The translations under genes and the position numbers were made by a program. DNA of 64,000 nucleotides from NCBI GenBank assembly GCA_023212695.1, contig JALCCG010000022.1, positions 62,001 through 126,000 on the forward strand. Direction: 5' to 3'. This DNA is from Sporisorium sorghi (taxonomy: Eukaryota > Basidiomycota > Ustilaginomycetes > Ustilaginales > Ustilaginaceae). Below the pieces are notes generated by a model. That model saw nothing but the letters and a program-made list of their open reading frames with translations. It was not told where the DNA came from and did not search any database. This document shows positions 18,844 to 28,747 of the stretch, piece by piece (the stretch's first letter is position 1; each line of letters begins with the position of its first letter).

Positions 18844-21396
18844 CTAAGCTGCGATACCAGCCTTGCCGCTCCCCGCTGCCCCGCCGTGCATAGCATGGCG
18901 CGGCGTAGTCGGCGTAGTCGCAGAGGGCGTCTGAGAATGACTTGGCACAGTCGCGAGATTCAGCGGCGGCGGAATGCGCGAAGTTCTCGACACGAGCGGC
19001 AACCGCGCTGTACGCGCTCCCGCTGGCCAATCGCTTCTGTCCGTGCTCGCCGACGTGGACGCGGCAACACTCGCAGGCAGCTGTTTGGGCAGCGGGCGCG
19101 TGAACGTGTCAATCGCAGCATTCTTGCGCACCACCATCACCTTATCCGGGCCAAAGCGCAGGCCCGTCGGGATCTCTCCGCCCACCTCGACGGTGACCAC
19201 GGGCTGCAGGATGGCCACCTCCGACCGTGGCAGCGCCGGATGTCGAATCGTGTCGTCCGTGACCGAGACGCGATCGCCCGCGCTGGCGAGCGCCGACGTG
19301 CTGATGCGACGGCCGTTGAGCACCGACCCCGGCGAGCGCACGAGCGAAGCAGTGCCGTGCTTGTCCACGAGCGAGTACGTCGATCCCAGCCCCACCGAGC
19401 TGCGTCTCGGCGCGGCACTGTGCGGCGCATACGTCTTGGGCCGGTTGAGCGCCGCACTGGAAAAGTCCCACAGAATCATCTTGCAGTCCTCGCCCACCGA
19501 GGCGAAGCGGTAGGTGCGGTCGTCCGACGACCACCGCCACGGATCCCATGCGAGTGCCGTGACGAACGACGTGTGCCCTTGACACCTCGCCACGATCCGG
19601 CCCTCGCGCGGCGCCCAGACGGTCACCAAATCGTCCTCGCCTCCCGTGAGCACAAACTTGCCGTCAGGCGACCACACGACGCAGTTGAATCCGCCAAAGT
19701 ACGACTCGAACGTGTCGAGCAGCCGTTCCGAGTTGACATCGGCGATGCGCAGGATGCCGTCCTCAGCCACAAGCGCCACATGCGAGTAGTCGGGCGAAAA
19801 GGCAAAGTCGGTGATGCGCGTCTTGGACACGGCCCAGTGCGAGACGGGATTCAGCCGCGACCACGACGTCTCCTTACCCTTGCCCGACAGGCCGTTCCCA
19901 TTCGAGCTGGCATTGGCAGCAGCGACGGCGGCAGCAGCAGCAGCCTGCTGATACTCGCGCGAGTGCAACGACGACCCCGAGGGGAGGCCAGAGGCGATGG
20001 GAACACTGCCCGGCTTGGTGACGAGCAGCAGCGGCTGGCCGTCCGAGCCAGGCTCCGCAGCTTGGCGTCGCTGAGACAGCGTCCCGGACGCCGCGACACC
20101 ATTTCTTGGTTTCGTGGGCAGATGCGAGGCGCTGCCGGAGCTGCTAGAGAGGTTGGTGTCCCCAACATCGGCTTGTGTGGTGGTGGTGGCGGTGGAGCTG
20201 GTGACTGTGCGCGCGCCGAGCATGGGACGCGACTCGGTGATACCCGAGGCCAGTGTCATGCTGTTTGTTGCTGAAGTAGGGTTCGAGTGAGAGGAGGCGT
20301 TCGAGGCCGAAGTCTGGCTCGCCGACATGGCAGCGGACGAGGGTGTGCCGGGGATGCCGGTAGCCGACTGAAGTACGGCACTCGACGACGACGGAGTGCT
20401 GCCAGCAAAGGCTTCCCATACGGCGGGGGCAAAGTCGCTCGAGTCTTCGCGCTCGCGATCGTAGATGAGTACGCTGCCGTCTGCGTGTGCGGCCATGATG
20501 AGATTCTCGCTTCCAGGAAGCCAACGCACCTGTGTGACAGCCGAACTGGTGATACAACCACCTTTGTTGATACGCGTGTACTTGGAAGCGATGGGATCAA
20601 GCCAGATCAAGTCACCCGTGACAAAACCGATCACGATATCGAGTCGATCGTGTGCGCGAGTGAACTGGTTGACGTCGTGTGCCGAAGGAGAAGCACTGAA
20701 TGTGATACGAGCCAAGCTCTCCTTTGTTCTGCCGTTGGTGTCGGCGAGCCAGAAGAAGGAGCGGGCGTTGGTGAGAAAGGTGAAGTGTTCCGAGTCGGTG
20801 CGAGCGCTGAGAATCTTTGCGAGATCCGGATGGGTCATCATACGATTGACAAAGTTGCTCGAGGTGTTTTTCAGGCTGTTCTTGGGACGAGTTGGTTTGG
20901 CACTGAGCTTGCCCATCGTTTCACCGAGACCAGAAAAGCCCATACCAGGACCGCCGATGCCGGCAATGCCCGCCAAGGGGCCTGTGCTGCCTGGAGGCAG
21001 GCCACCCGTGAGGCTTGAGGAAGGAGCATCGATACCTTGAGAAGCGAGCGGCGCCTCGAGAAGCACGCTCGGAGCTGTACTTGAGGGAAATTCGGATGTG
21101 CTGGCATCGGATGCCTTTTTGGAAGAGACGGGATACCGCAGACTGACGGTCGATACTCGAGGTGTCGGATAGACGGCCGACAGTCCGAGTTGGGTGGTGG
21201 GTACCGGGTTGAGATGGATCATGGGCTGCGGTGGTGCTGTGAATCGAAAGGTGCAGACGTACATGCCTTCAGGAGCATCGAACGATTCAGTGGTCATGGC
21301 GGCGGCCGAGGGAGCGGGTGGCTGTGCCGAGATCATTGTGCTGCCGCCTGGCAAAGGGCGCACCGCCGTGGGTGGGAAAGCCATCGGATACGCCAT
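18844..21396 (-). CDS. creC: CreC/WDR20-like WD40 protein
   Basis: 850-aa single-exon WD40 protein. CreC binds and stabilises the deubiquitinase CreB in Aspergillus carbon catabolite repression, and its animal counterpart WDR20 activates USP12/USP46. Seen: a low-complexity N-terminus, then FVNRMMTHPDLAKIL and FFWLADTNGRTKESLARI. First repeats follow (VTQVRWLPGSENLIMAAHADGS), then a long Ser/Thr/Ala-rich insertion at about residues 330-505. The second block has WAVSKTRITDFAFSPDYSHVA, CVVWSPDGKFVLTGGEDDLVTVWA, CQGHTSFVTALAWDPW and FASVGEDCKMILWDF. The C-terminus ends in another disordered region around VEVGGEIPTGLRFGPDKVM. Convergent with ISC1, divergent from VPS54. Family identity is well supported; regulation of catabolite repression in this fungus is inference. 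Confidence 0.9.
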   Translation of the reverse strand: MAYPMAFPPTAVRPLPGGSTMISAQPPAPSAAAMTTESFDAPEGMYVCTFRFTAPPQPMIHLNPVPTTQLGLSAVYPTPRVSTVSLRYPVSSKKASDASTSEFPSSTAPSVLLEAPLASQGIDAPSSSLTGGLPPGSTGPLAGIAGIGGPGMGFSGLGETMGKLSAKPTRPKNSLKNTSSNFVNRMMTHPDLAKILSARTDSEHFTFLTNARSFFWLADTNGRTKESLARITFSASPSAHDVNQFTRAHDRLDIVIGFVTGDLIWLDPIASKYTRINKGGCITSSAVTQVRWLPGSENLIMAAHADGSVLIYDREREDSSDFAPAVWEAFAGSTPSSSSAVLQSATGIPGTPSSAAMSASQTSASNASSHSNPTSATNSMTLASGITESRPMLGARTVTSSTATTTTQADVGDTNLSSSSGSASHLPTKPRNGVAASGTLSQRRQAAEPGSDGQPLLLVTKPGSVPIASGLPSGSSLHSREYQQAAAAAAVAAANASSNGNGLSGKGKETSWSRLNPVSHWAVSKTRITDFAFSPDYSHVALVAEDGILRIADVNSERLLDTFESYFGGFNCVVWSPDGKFVLTGGEDDLVTVWAPREGRIVARCQGHTSFVTALAWDPWRWSSDDRTYRFASVGEDCKMILWDFSSAALNRPKTYAPHSAAPRRSSVGLGSTYSLVDKHGTASLVRSPGSVLNGRRISTSALASAGDRVSVTDDTIRHPALPRSEVAILQPVVTVEVGGEIPTGLRFGPDKVMVVRKNAAIDTFTRPLPKQLPASVAASTSASTDRSDWPAGARTARLPLVSRTSRIPPPLNLATVPSHSQTPSATTPTTPRHAMHGGAAGSGKAGIAA

Positions 21397-22377
21397 GGTG
21401 AACGAATGATGATGGTGGTGGTGGTGGTAGAAGTAGTAGTAGTAGTAAGTGAGATTATTCGAGTGGCATCAGCCGTGTGTCGAGGAGAGGGACGCCTTCG
21501 GATCTCTCCACAGAGCAAGAGTGTGATTTGTGTGATTCTTGCGGGGCAAGGTAGCTGTTGCTTCGGTAGCGTCGGTCGGTCGGTCCAAAAAAGAAAGACA
21601 AGAGCAAGAGAGGAAGCTAAGTTAACCGAAACGGAAGGCCCAACAAGAAAGCTCACCGCCGTTGCGTGGGTATCCGTCGGATCGGACCGCCAAAAGCCCG
21701 AACGCGCCCCGTCTTACAGCATACGATTTACTCTGACACCACGCTGACTAGAAGGCGCCGAATTCCTCCTTGAAATTGCTTTCCGCGCGCACACTCGTCT
21801 CGCTTTACTGCGTCGGAAAGGCGCCGGCAGGACGATCCGATTTGCTTGCTGCTGTTGCAAGTCAGAGGTGACGGCGAGTTGAGCCGTGATAAGCGTGCGC
21901 GGGTTGTGCTGCTTTTGCCAAGAGTCAAGAATGCTGCAGCGCAAAGGTGCTGCCGATGTGGGCAGCAGAAACACGCTCCTCGCGAGCAGTGACTTCGGCT
22001 CAGCCGAGAGAGACCCTTTTTTTGGGGAAGGCTCGGCTGATCCGTGCAGTTGCTGATTATTTTTTCGACTGCAGCTAGTGGAGCAGCGGCGTAACAAGTC
22101 CGAAAAATTCGCGCCTTAGCTTCGGAGGCGTGCCAAGAGCGTCGAAACGAGAGAGCAACTCGAGAGCAACTCGAGAGCAACTCGAGTCAAGGCCAAGCGT
22201 TAGTCACGCATCGACCAACACACAGTCACACTCAGACACGTTTTCCAACACATTGGCAGCTGTTGCCTCATCACCACCACCACCTCCATCATTGTCGATT
22301 GCCTTCGAGCCGAGCTAGAGATCTGGCTTCCCCCTCGATGGACCGCGCGCAACGCTCTTCTTGGACAGGTCGGCACC
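21397..22377. other. Divergent promoter creC/VPS54
   Basis: 981 bp. Begins with GGT/AGT triplet repeats (about 21407-21448). A triple direct repeat of gagagcaactc lies near 22149-22184. No gene supported inside. Confidence 0.6.
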
Positions 22378-25300
22378 ATGTCTTCTGGCCTTGATGAGGC
22401 TTCGGCCTCGACCTCCTCTGGTCGCGATCCCGGACAGCAACAGCAACAACAAGATGCCACCACCTCGAACGACCACACATTCAGCTCAATCCAATTCCGC
22501 AATGGCATCGCTAGCCCAGGAAGCCCTAACTCAGACGCCGATTCGACCATTCACAGCGCCTCGTTTGCCCCGAGCATTCTCGCTTCCCGCCTCGGTCGCA
22601 GCATCTACTCTTCCGCAGGCGCTGCCGGGTCCTCGCTCAGTCTTGCCGGCTCTGGCTTCAACTCTCCTGCAATCGCCTTGACCGGCTTCAATGCGATCTC
22701 GACCGTCTTGAACAACCCGGCCAAACGCCAGCATCCCATCGACCCAAAATCATCTCGTTTCCCGCTCATCACGCCAAACCATGTCCCCGCAGAGATCCCA
22801 AAGGTCAGAAAGGCCGAGCTTGATTCTTATCTATCCTCCGTACGCCCAGAATGGGACCGCTTCATGCGAAATCAGAGCATGGGAAGGCAAGGCAAGGCCA
22901 CCATCGAGCAGCAGCAGCAACAACAGCAACAACAACAACAACGCCCATCTGCCTACGACAGTTCGCATGACTCGGAACCACTCGGCAGGCCAAACGCACG
23001 GCATCGCTCTTCTCCTAGTATGGCCTCGCTCTCGGCCGACCTCCAAGCGGTGCCGCCGCCACCACAGCCACGCAAGCGGCTGCCCAACCTCAGCGCTGTA
23101 CCCCAAGTCTTCTTCTCCGAAGATTTTGACCTCGGCAACCCATACACATTCGACCAAGTCACCGAACGCTACAAGGTCGCCTCCACCTCGCCTGCCGAAC
23201 AGAACGGCAGCATGGCTCCCACCTACGACGTCGCCTTGAACCAGATGCTTCAGGAAAAACTCAGCTACTACTCGGACGTCATCGAGCAGCATCTCATCAT
23301 CGAGATCGGCCAGCAATCCTCCTCCTTCTTTGCTGCACTCGAAAACCTCAACGATCTCAACGCAGAAGCCGAGAGCTGCCTCCGCAAGATCGATCATCTC
23401 AAGTCCGAGCTCGACAGCATCGACGAAAACCAAGCAAAGAGAGGATTGCAGGTCATTCAACAACAGCACCACCGACGTCAGCTTGAACGCAAGCAGATCG
23501 TGGTCCAGGACGTGCGCCAGATCGTAGAGCGTCGCGATCTTGTACGTCTTTTGCTGCAACAAGGCGAGACCGAAGAGGCTCTCGACCTGCTCAACAAGCT
23601 CAGGTCCGCGCTGCGTCAAAAGGACAGCCAAGAGGAGCCAGCCTCAAACGGAGTGCACACGAAGCCAAGTGCAGTCAATGGTGCGACCGCAACCGACGCT
23701 CAGGTCTCGTTGTCCGACTTGCAATGTCTGGCCAGCATTCCTGCGCAGCTGGACGAAATGGAACACACCTTGTCCGGCATGCTCGAGCAAGATCTCATCG
23801 CCATATTCCGACAGGACATCGACGCCCGACTCGCAGCCTACAGACAAAGTGAAGCCTCCTCCACGTCACCAGCTGACGATAGCAGCTACTTCGACAAAGC
23901 TGCTGCTCAGTCCAGCCAGCAACCAATGCTTACACCATCCGTCGCAGCCACCGAATCGAATCTGACTCCGTCCAAACCGCCGGCGTCGCCATTCGGTCAT
24001 TCTGGTCGCACTCTCTCGCCATCCGATTCCGAGCTGGCTTCTCGCATAGCGCCTCTCGTGCTCGGACTCGCAAAGACTGGAGGCATCGAGAAGGCCGTCT
24101 CGGCTTACCGTGAAGTGGCCATCCAAGCGATCCGCGAGACGTGGAGGACCACGCTTTCGCAGCCAAGCGCAGAGATGGCCGAGACCGTCAAATGGCTCTT
24201 TACAGAGGATCTGGCCAACATCGACGACCACGACAATCTGCCACCGCCTGCCGCACGCATACGAGACCTCGAGCACGCCTCTTTCCTCAACATGGCCCGA
24301 GAGCTCTTTGACACGCTGATGGAATGTCTCAAGGCGATCGACGCACAGTGCAGGCTCGTGCCCCGCATCTTGGACGCAACTTCGGCCAACGGATCCGCCG
24401 AAGAGGACTCTGCAGCTGGAAACAGCCACGCCACAGACGCCACTACACCGAGCAATGCGGTCTCGTCAGGGCTCCCGTTGCCGCCGGTCATGCCGTCAGG
24501 CGTCCCCACGAATCTGCCAGCCAAATTGTCCGAGGCGGTGGTCGCATCGGCCGAACAGGCGCATAGCCTCTGCGCGCGTCTGCTTTCCCTTCGCGCTACC
24601 ACCCACGCATCGCTCGAATTGCCGCCCTTCCTCGTCGTTTTTCAACTCTGCTGGGGCTTCGTCTTGTCATCCGAACGGCTTTGCCGCAAGATGATCGTTG
24701 GATTGCGCGGCACGATTCTTGGCCAGGCCAAGGGCTTCCTTGCCAACTTTCATCGCCGGCGCATCGAACGCGCAGCCAAGGCTGTGGAAGAGGAGACGTG
24801 GGCGCAGGCAGATGTTGGCGCCCAAATTCAGGCGCAGATTCGACATATTGTCAGCAGCGCCGTCGAAGACCCCGCCGACTTCGTCGTCACTGGTGGCGAT
24901 GCTCGGCTCGATCAAAGCAGCAACGAACAATCAAAGGCGACAGCAGATTCGCAATCCGATCAAGACGCGGCATCCGCCTCGGCCAAGACCTTGGACATTG
25001 AGGATCGTCAGTACTTTGTCGTCGATGCCAGTCTCGATGTCCTTGCACTGCTTGTCGACTATCTCAAGGTCATCATCAACTTGCCGCTGCTTACCACCGA
25101 GGCTATGGCGAGGGTCGTCGAGTTCCTCAAGCAGTTCAACTCGCGCACCTGCCAAGTTGTGCTTGGCGCTGGAGCCATGCGATCCGCTGGCCTCAAAAAC
25201 ATCACCGCCAAGCATTTGGCGCTTGCGTCCCAATCGCTATCGATCATGATCTCGCTCATCCCCTACATCCGCGAGACGGTGCGTCGTCACCTCTCGCCCA

Positions 25301-27678
25301 AGCAAGCTGTCATGCTCACCGAATTTGACAAGCTGCGTCGCGACTTCCAGGAGCACCAGTACGAGATCCACGCCAAGCTCGTCGCCATCATGTCGGATCG
25401 CCTCACTGTCCATTGCCGCACATTGAGCGCCATCGACTGGAATGCGGAAAAGGCAGGTGCTGAAGAACAGGGAGGTGACGAAAGCAAGGATGCCGATCCC
25501 AACAAGTACGCCGCCGACCTGGTCAAGGAGACGGCCACGCTGCACAAAGTTCTCAGCAAGTATCTCCAGTCGGTGGTTGTGGAGCACGTCATTGGCCAGG
25601 TGCTGTGTGCGATCGACAGCCGCCTCGCCCAGGAGTTCGAGAAGGTTCCCGTGCAGACTCAGCAGGCGCTAGATCGCATGCAGACCGACGTGCGCTATCT
25701 CGGTGCCAAGCTGTCGGTCTTGAAGCACGTCGAATGGAAGGACGAGGCCATGCAACAGGTGTTGGCCGCCAAACGCGTTGCGCAAGCGCCTACGGTCAAT
25801 GTGACGACTTCGACCGGCTCTTCAACTCCCAACAGTGACGTTGCACCTGGCTCGCCTGCTGTGGACAAGCCGGCTTCCTCGCCGTTCGGACCTGTGACCT
25901 ACAAGCCGCGCATCCCCAACATCTTTGCTCGTCGACAGCAGCAACAGCAGAGCCAGCTGGGCAGCCCTCGAGCCTCCACGGACGTGCCAGGCGGCTCGAC
26001 GCCGATGGTGTCGCAACAGTCCGTAGAGTCGACGCCGCGCACAAGCTTGCAGATGCAGCGCCAACAATCGCAGGTCGCTACTGCCAGTACGGCTGCCGGG
26101 CAAGGTGGCGCTTCAGATGCTCCGACCGAGGGTGTTCAGCAGGGCCAGACATCGGCTGCCGATTCAACCGCCAATGTGAAATCATCAGGCGCTCAAAGCA
26201 TCGAAGAGGAGATCAACGTTGTACCGCCCACTCCGCCCTCGAAGACGGAGGACCTGCAGTCGGCAGCGATTGTCAAAGCTGACGAGGCAGATGCAAGGGA
26301 GTCGGAAGATCTGGTGGCGCCCGTTGTACCTGCGCCGGATGCAGTTGCCAAGGTGCTGGCTGAGGACGGCCGAGCTTCGTCCGACCTTGCCACTGCTGCA
26401 CCGGCTCCTTCAAAAGAGCCGGAAGTCACGGAGAGCATTCCTGAAAAGGGGCAGGATGCCGAGCGTACTTTCGCCGAGCCGCAAGAACAGGCGGACGAAG
26501 GCGCTGCCACTACCTTGCCTGCATTGGAAAAAGCTGTGCAAGAGGCGTCTGCGGCAGAACCCACGCCGCAAGATGCGTTGGACTCGGCGACGGCTAAATC
26601 AGCAGCCGTTGCGCCTGTCGCCACTGAGGCAGACGAGTCGCAAGGACCTGCAACTCCAAAGAAGGATATACGTTCCATTTCCACGGCGGTGCACACAGGT
26701 GCGGCAGACGAGTCGTCTCCGGCGCGCAGCGGTGCATCTACGCCGGCAGCCACGACGCCAACAGGCACGCCAGCCAAGCCTGGTCGAATGTCTCTGAAGG
26801 AGCGACTTGCTGAAGCAGCGAGAAAGAGGGCACAGCAATCGAGTTCGTCGGCTCGACTCAGTAGTCAACCGGAAGCTGTGACGACTGCCACGACGGCAGC
26901 CAGTGGCAGCACCGCACAGCCCTCGGAGAGTGTGCCGGTAGGAGAGGCATCGACAACTGGGGAGAAGTCGGAAGAGAAGGCGGAAACCGAGGGCAAAGAC
27001 ACTGTGGCCGCTCAGCCTGCTGAGGCAAAGGTCGTAGATGCAGCTGCGAAAAACGCGCCTTCCGACGCAACAAACGCAAAGACCACAGAAGAGGCCGCGG
27101 CGATCACTACCGACAACGAATCTGACGCAGCCGATGGAAAAATGGAAGTGGACACTGAAGCACCGCTGGAACAGAAGCCAAATGGCGAAGCACTCGAAAC
27201 GGAAAAAGTCAAGGAAGACAAGAACTCTGACCAAGACTCGTCCGGCGCCGCGACAGTCAAGGCGGATGAATTCGCCGCAACGAAAGCCTCGGAAGGAGCG
27301 AGCTCGGACGTCGTTGAGGAATCCGATGCTGTCGAGACGGCCTCTGCCAGTGCCGACAACGCTGCTGCCGAAACCAAGGTCGACGCTCAAAAGGGCGGTA
27401 ACACTGTGGAAGCTGACCAGAAGCAACTTGGCGATGCGAAGGGTGAAGCTGAGGAGACGCCTTCGCACGCGAATGGCACTGAGGCATCTGTAAAGGCTGC
27501 AGAGGGCACTTCGGCTACATCAGACGCGCACGGCGACCAGGAGGACGGTGGAGAAGGTGATGATGCGGAAGGAGAAGCGGACACTAACGAGGGAACGCAC
27601 GACTCTGCCATGGGCGGTGGCGCTGGTGCTGGCAACAAGAAGAACAAGAAAAAGAAGAAAAAGGGCAAGAGAAAGTAG
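22378..27678 (+). CDS. VPS54: Vps54, GARP tethering-complex subunit, with extended tail
   Basis: Subunit of the GARP complex (Vps51-54) that tethers endosome-derived vesicles at the trans-Golgi. 1766 aa, single exon. Seen: a Gln-rich run (about residues 178-188), the Vps54 signature VPQVFFSEDFDLGNPYTFDQV (about 240-260), then helical tether sequence (MLQEKLSYYSDVIEQHL, QLERKQIVVQDVRQIVERRDL). The C-terminal Vps54 domain includes ITAKHLALASQSL, SLIPYIRETVRRHL and FDKLRRDFQEHQYEIHAKL (about 940-1020). From about residue 1140 on come over 600 residues of Ala/Glu/Ser/Thr/Lys low complexity, ending in a Lys-rich KKNKKKKKKGKRK. Yeast Vps54 is about 890 residues and lacks such a tail. The tail could be functional or a tolerated extension. 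Confidence 0.9.
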   Translation: MSSGLDEASASTSSGRDPGQQQQQQDATTSNDHTFSSIQFRNGIASPGSPNSDADSTIHSASFAPSILASRLGRSIYSSAGAAGSSLSLAGSGFNSPAIALTGFNAISTVLNNPAKRQHPIDPKSSRFPLITPNHVPAEIPKVRKAELDSYLSSVRPEWDRFMRNQSMGRQGKATIEQQQQQQQQQQQRPSAYDSSHDSEPLGRPNARHRSSPSMASLSADLQAVPPPPQPRKRLPNLSAVPQVFFSEDFDLGNPYTFDQVTERYKVASTSPAEQNGSMAPTYDVALNQMLQEKLSYYSDVIEQHLIIEIGQQSSSFFAALENLNDLNAEAESCLRKIDHLKSELDSIDENQAKRGLQVIQQQHHRRQLERKQIVVQDVRQIVERRDLVRLLLQQGETEEALDLLNKLRSALRQKDSQEEPASNGVHTKPSAVNGATATDAQVSLSDLQCLASIPAQLDEMEHTLSGMLEQDLIAIFRQDIDARLAAYRQSEASSTSPADDSSYFDKAAAQSSQQPMLTPSVAATESNLTPSKPPASPFGHSGRTLSPSDSELASRIAPLVLGLAKTGGIEKAVSAYREVAIQAIRETWRTTLSQPSAEMAETVKWLFTEDLANIDDHDNLPPPAARIRDLEHASFLNMARELFDTLMECLKAIDAQCRLVPRILDATSANGSAEEDSAAGNSHATDATTPSNAVSSGLPLPPVMPSGVPTNLPAKLSEAVVASAEQAHSLCARLLSLRATTHASLELPPFLVVFQLCWGFVLSSERLCRKMIVGLRGTILGQAKGFLANFHRRRIERAAKAVEEETWAQADVGAQIQAQIRHIVSSAVEDPADFVVTGGDARLDQSSNEQSKATADSQSDQDAASASAKTLDIEDRQYFVVDASLDVLALLVDYLKVIINLPLLTTEAMARVVEFLKQFNSRTCQVVLGAGAMRSAGLKNITAKHLALASQSLSIMISLIPYIRETVRRHLSPKQAVMLTEFDKLRRDFQEHQYEIHAKLVAIMSDRLTVHCRTLSAIDWNAEKAGAEEQGGDESKDADPNKYAADLVKETATLHKVLSKYLQSVVVEHVIGQVLCAIDSRLAQEFEKVPVQTQQALDRMQTDVRYLGAKLSVLKHVEWKDEAMQQVLAAKRVAQAPTVNVTTSTGSSTPNSDVAPGSPAVDKPASSPFGPVTYKPRIPNIFARRQQQQQSQLGSPRASTDVPGGSTPMVSQQSVESTPRTSLQMQRQQSQVATASTAAGQGGASDAPTEGVQQGQTSAADSTANVKSSGAQSIEEEINVVPPTPPSKTEDLQSAAIVKADEADARESEDLVAPVVPAPDAVAKVLAEDGRASSDLATAAPAPSKEPEVTESIPEKGQDAERTFAEPQEQADEGAATTLPALEKAVQEASAAEPTPQDALDSATAKSAAVAPVATEADESQGPATPKKDIRSISTAVHTGAADESSPARSGASTPAATTPTGTPAKPGRMSLKERLAEAARKRAQQSSSSARLSSQPEAVTTATTAASGSTAQPSESVPVGEASTTGEKSEEKAETEGKDTVAAQPAEAKVVDAAAKNAPSDATNAKTTEEAAAITTDNESDAADGKMEVDTEAPLEQKPNGEALETEKVKEDKNSDQDSSGAATVKADEFAATKASEGASSDVVEESDAVETASASADNAAAETKVDAQKGGNTVEADQKQLGDAKGEAEETPSHANGTEASVKAAEGTSATSDAHGDQEDGGEGDDAEGEADTNEGTHDSAMGGGAGAGNKKNKKKKKKGKRK
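22909..22941. repeat. CAG/CAA trinucleotide repeat coding polyglutamine
   Basis: Eleven mixed CAG and CAA codons inside VPS54, giving a Gln run in its disordered N-terminal part. Confidence 0.9.
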
Positions 27679-28747
27679 TGCTAGCAGGTCTAGAAGAGAG
27701 CATGTTGCTGTTGTTGCGCCACCATGGCCTCGTCTCGAGCTTGGAATGCATACCTTCTCTCTGTGTCAGTGTGTGAAGTCGTGGGTGACGTTCTGAAGCC
27801 GAACGCTGCTGGGCCAGATCGGGAATCGCCGTTCTGAATGGAAGTATAGATCGGCGATCTGACAACGACCACAGCCACGCGACCTCTTTCTTTTTTTTTT
27901 TTTTTGGTCGCCGAAATCGAGAAAACCTCGCGGCACGGCCAACTTCTACTCGCTCTGAGACACTCTCTCACGATGAAGCCTTTCTCTGAGCACTGCCTTT
28001 TCGTATGCATCCGCGTAGGTCGTGGTGGCCGGTGCCATCTTGCCATCTAAGAGCAGGCGCACATTGCTTACACCATTCGTCAGGACGGCAGCTATCGTTT
28101 GAAGATGATGGCTGTGGCTAGCAGTTCAGACGCTGCACTGCACCGCCGGCCAAGTTCTGCTCTGCGCACTCGTCGTCGACACAGTGACGACCAAAGCAAA
28201 GGGCATCCTTTTGGCCAACCTGTCCAACGGCGATTTATCACTTTGGCCGCGGAGAGACCTTCTTGCCGAAGCGACAAATTGAAAATTGAGCAGCGTGCGT
28301 GGATCGCGACCCTTTTTGTCGAAATTCGGTCTCCGCATGGATTTCGTGCACTGCCCCTCTCTGTCTTTCTCTCGCTGACAGCCAAGCGCGCAGCACCGCC
28401 TTTTCCTCTGTTGTGCCGAGACAGCAGCGCGAGTGCTTTGCTCTCGCTCTCTCTCTCTCTCTCGCTCTACCTCTCGACTGTTCATGCACTGCTTGTTTGC
28501 TTCAACCTCACTTTTTCGAACGCCGTCGACATCGACTCATCATCGTCTCAAGAGGCAGAGAGAAGCGAAAAGAGTCCTCTTTCTCTGGTTCGCGCTATCT
28601 CGCTCCGCTCGGCAAAGCTGGACAGAGGATCGAATCAAAACGAATCGTGACATCTGGCCTCGCCCTCTCTATCGAGAATCCACACACACACACACAGAGA
28701 CACAGGCCGGAGCTCGAGATCGAAGAGCTCCCTCCTTCTCCGCCACC
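27679..28747. other. Intergenic region with homopolymer and dinucleotide tracts
   Basis: 1.07 kb between VPS54 and the LEA_2 protein. Contains a 15-T run at 27891-27905, CT-rich stretches near 28440-28472 and a CA repeat near 28681-28698. Open frames here are low complexity and not supported. Confidence 0.6.

Noticed and set aside
18886..20274. 462-codon plus-strand frame opposite the CreC-like gene
   Set aside because: Arg-rich composition typical of an antisense shadow; WD40 motifs lie on the minus strand.
28099..28650. 183-codon open frame upstream of the LEA_2 gene
   Set aside because: Ser/Arg/Leu low complexity through CT-rich leader sequence; no conserved feature.
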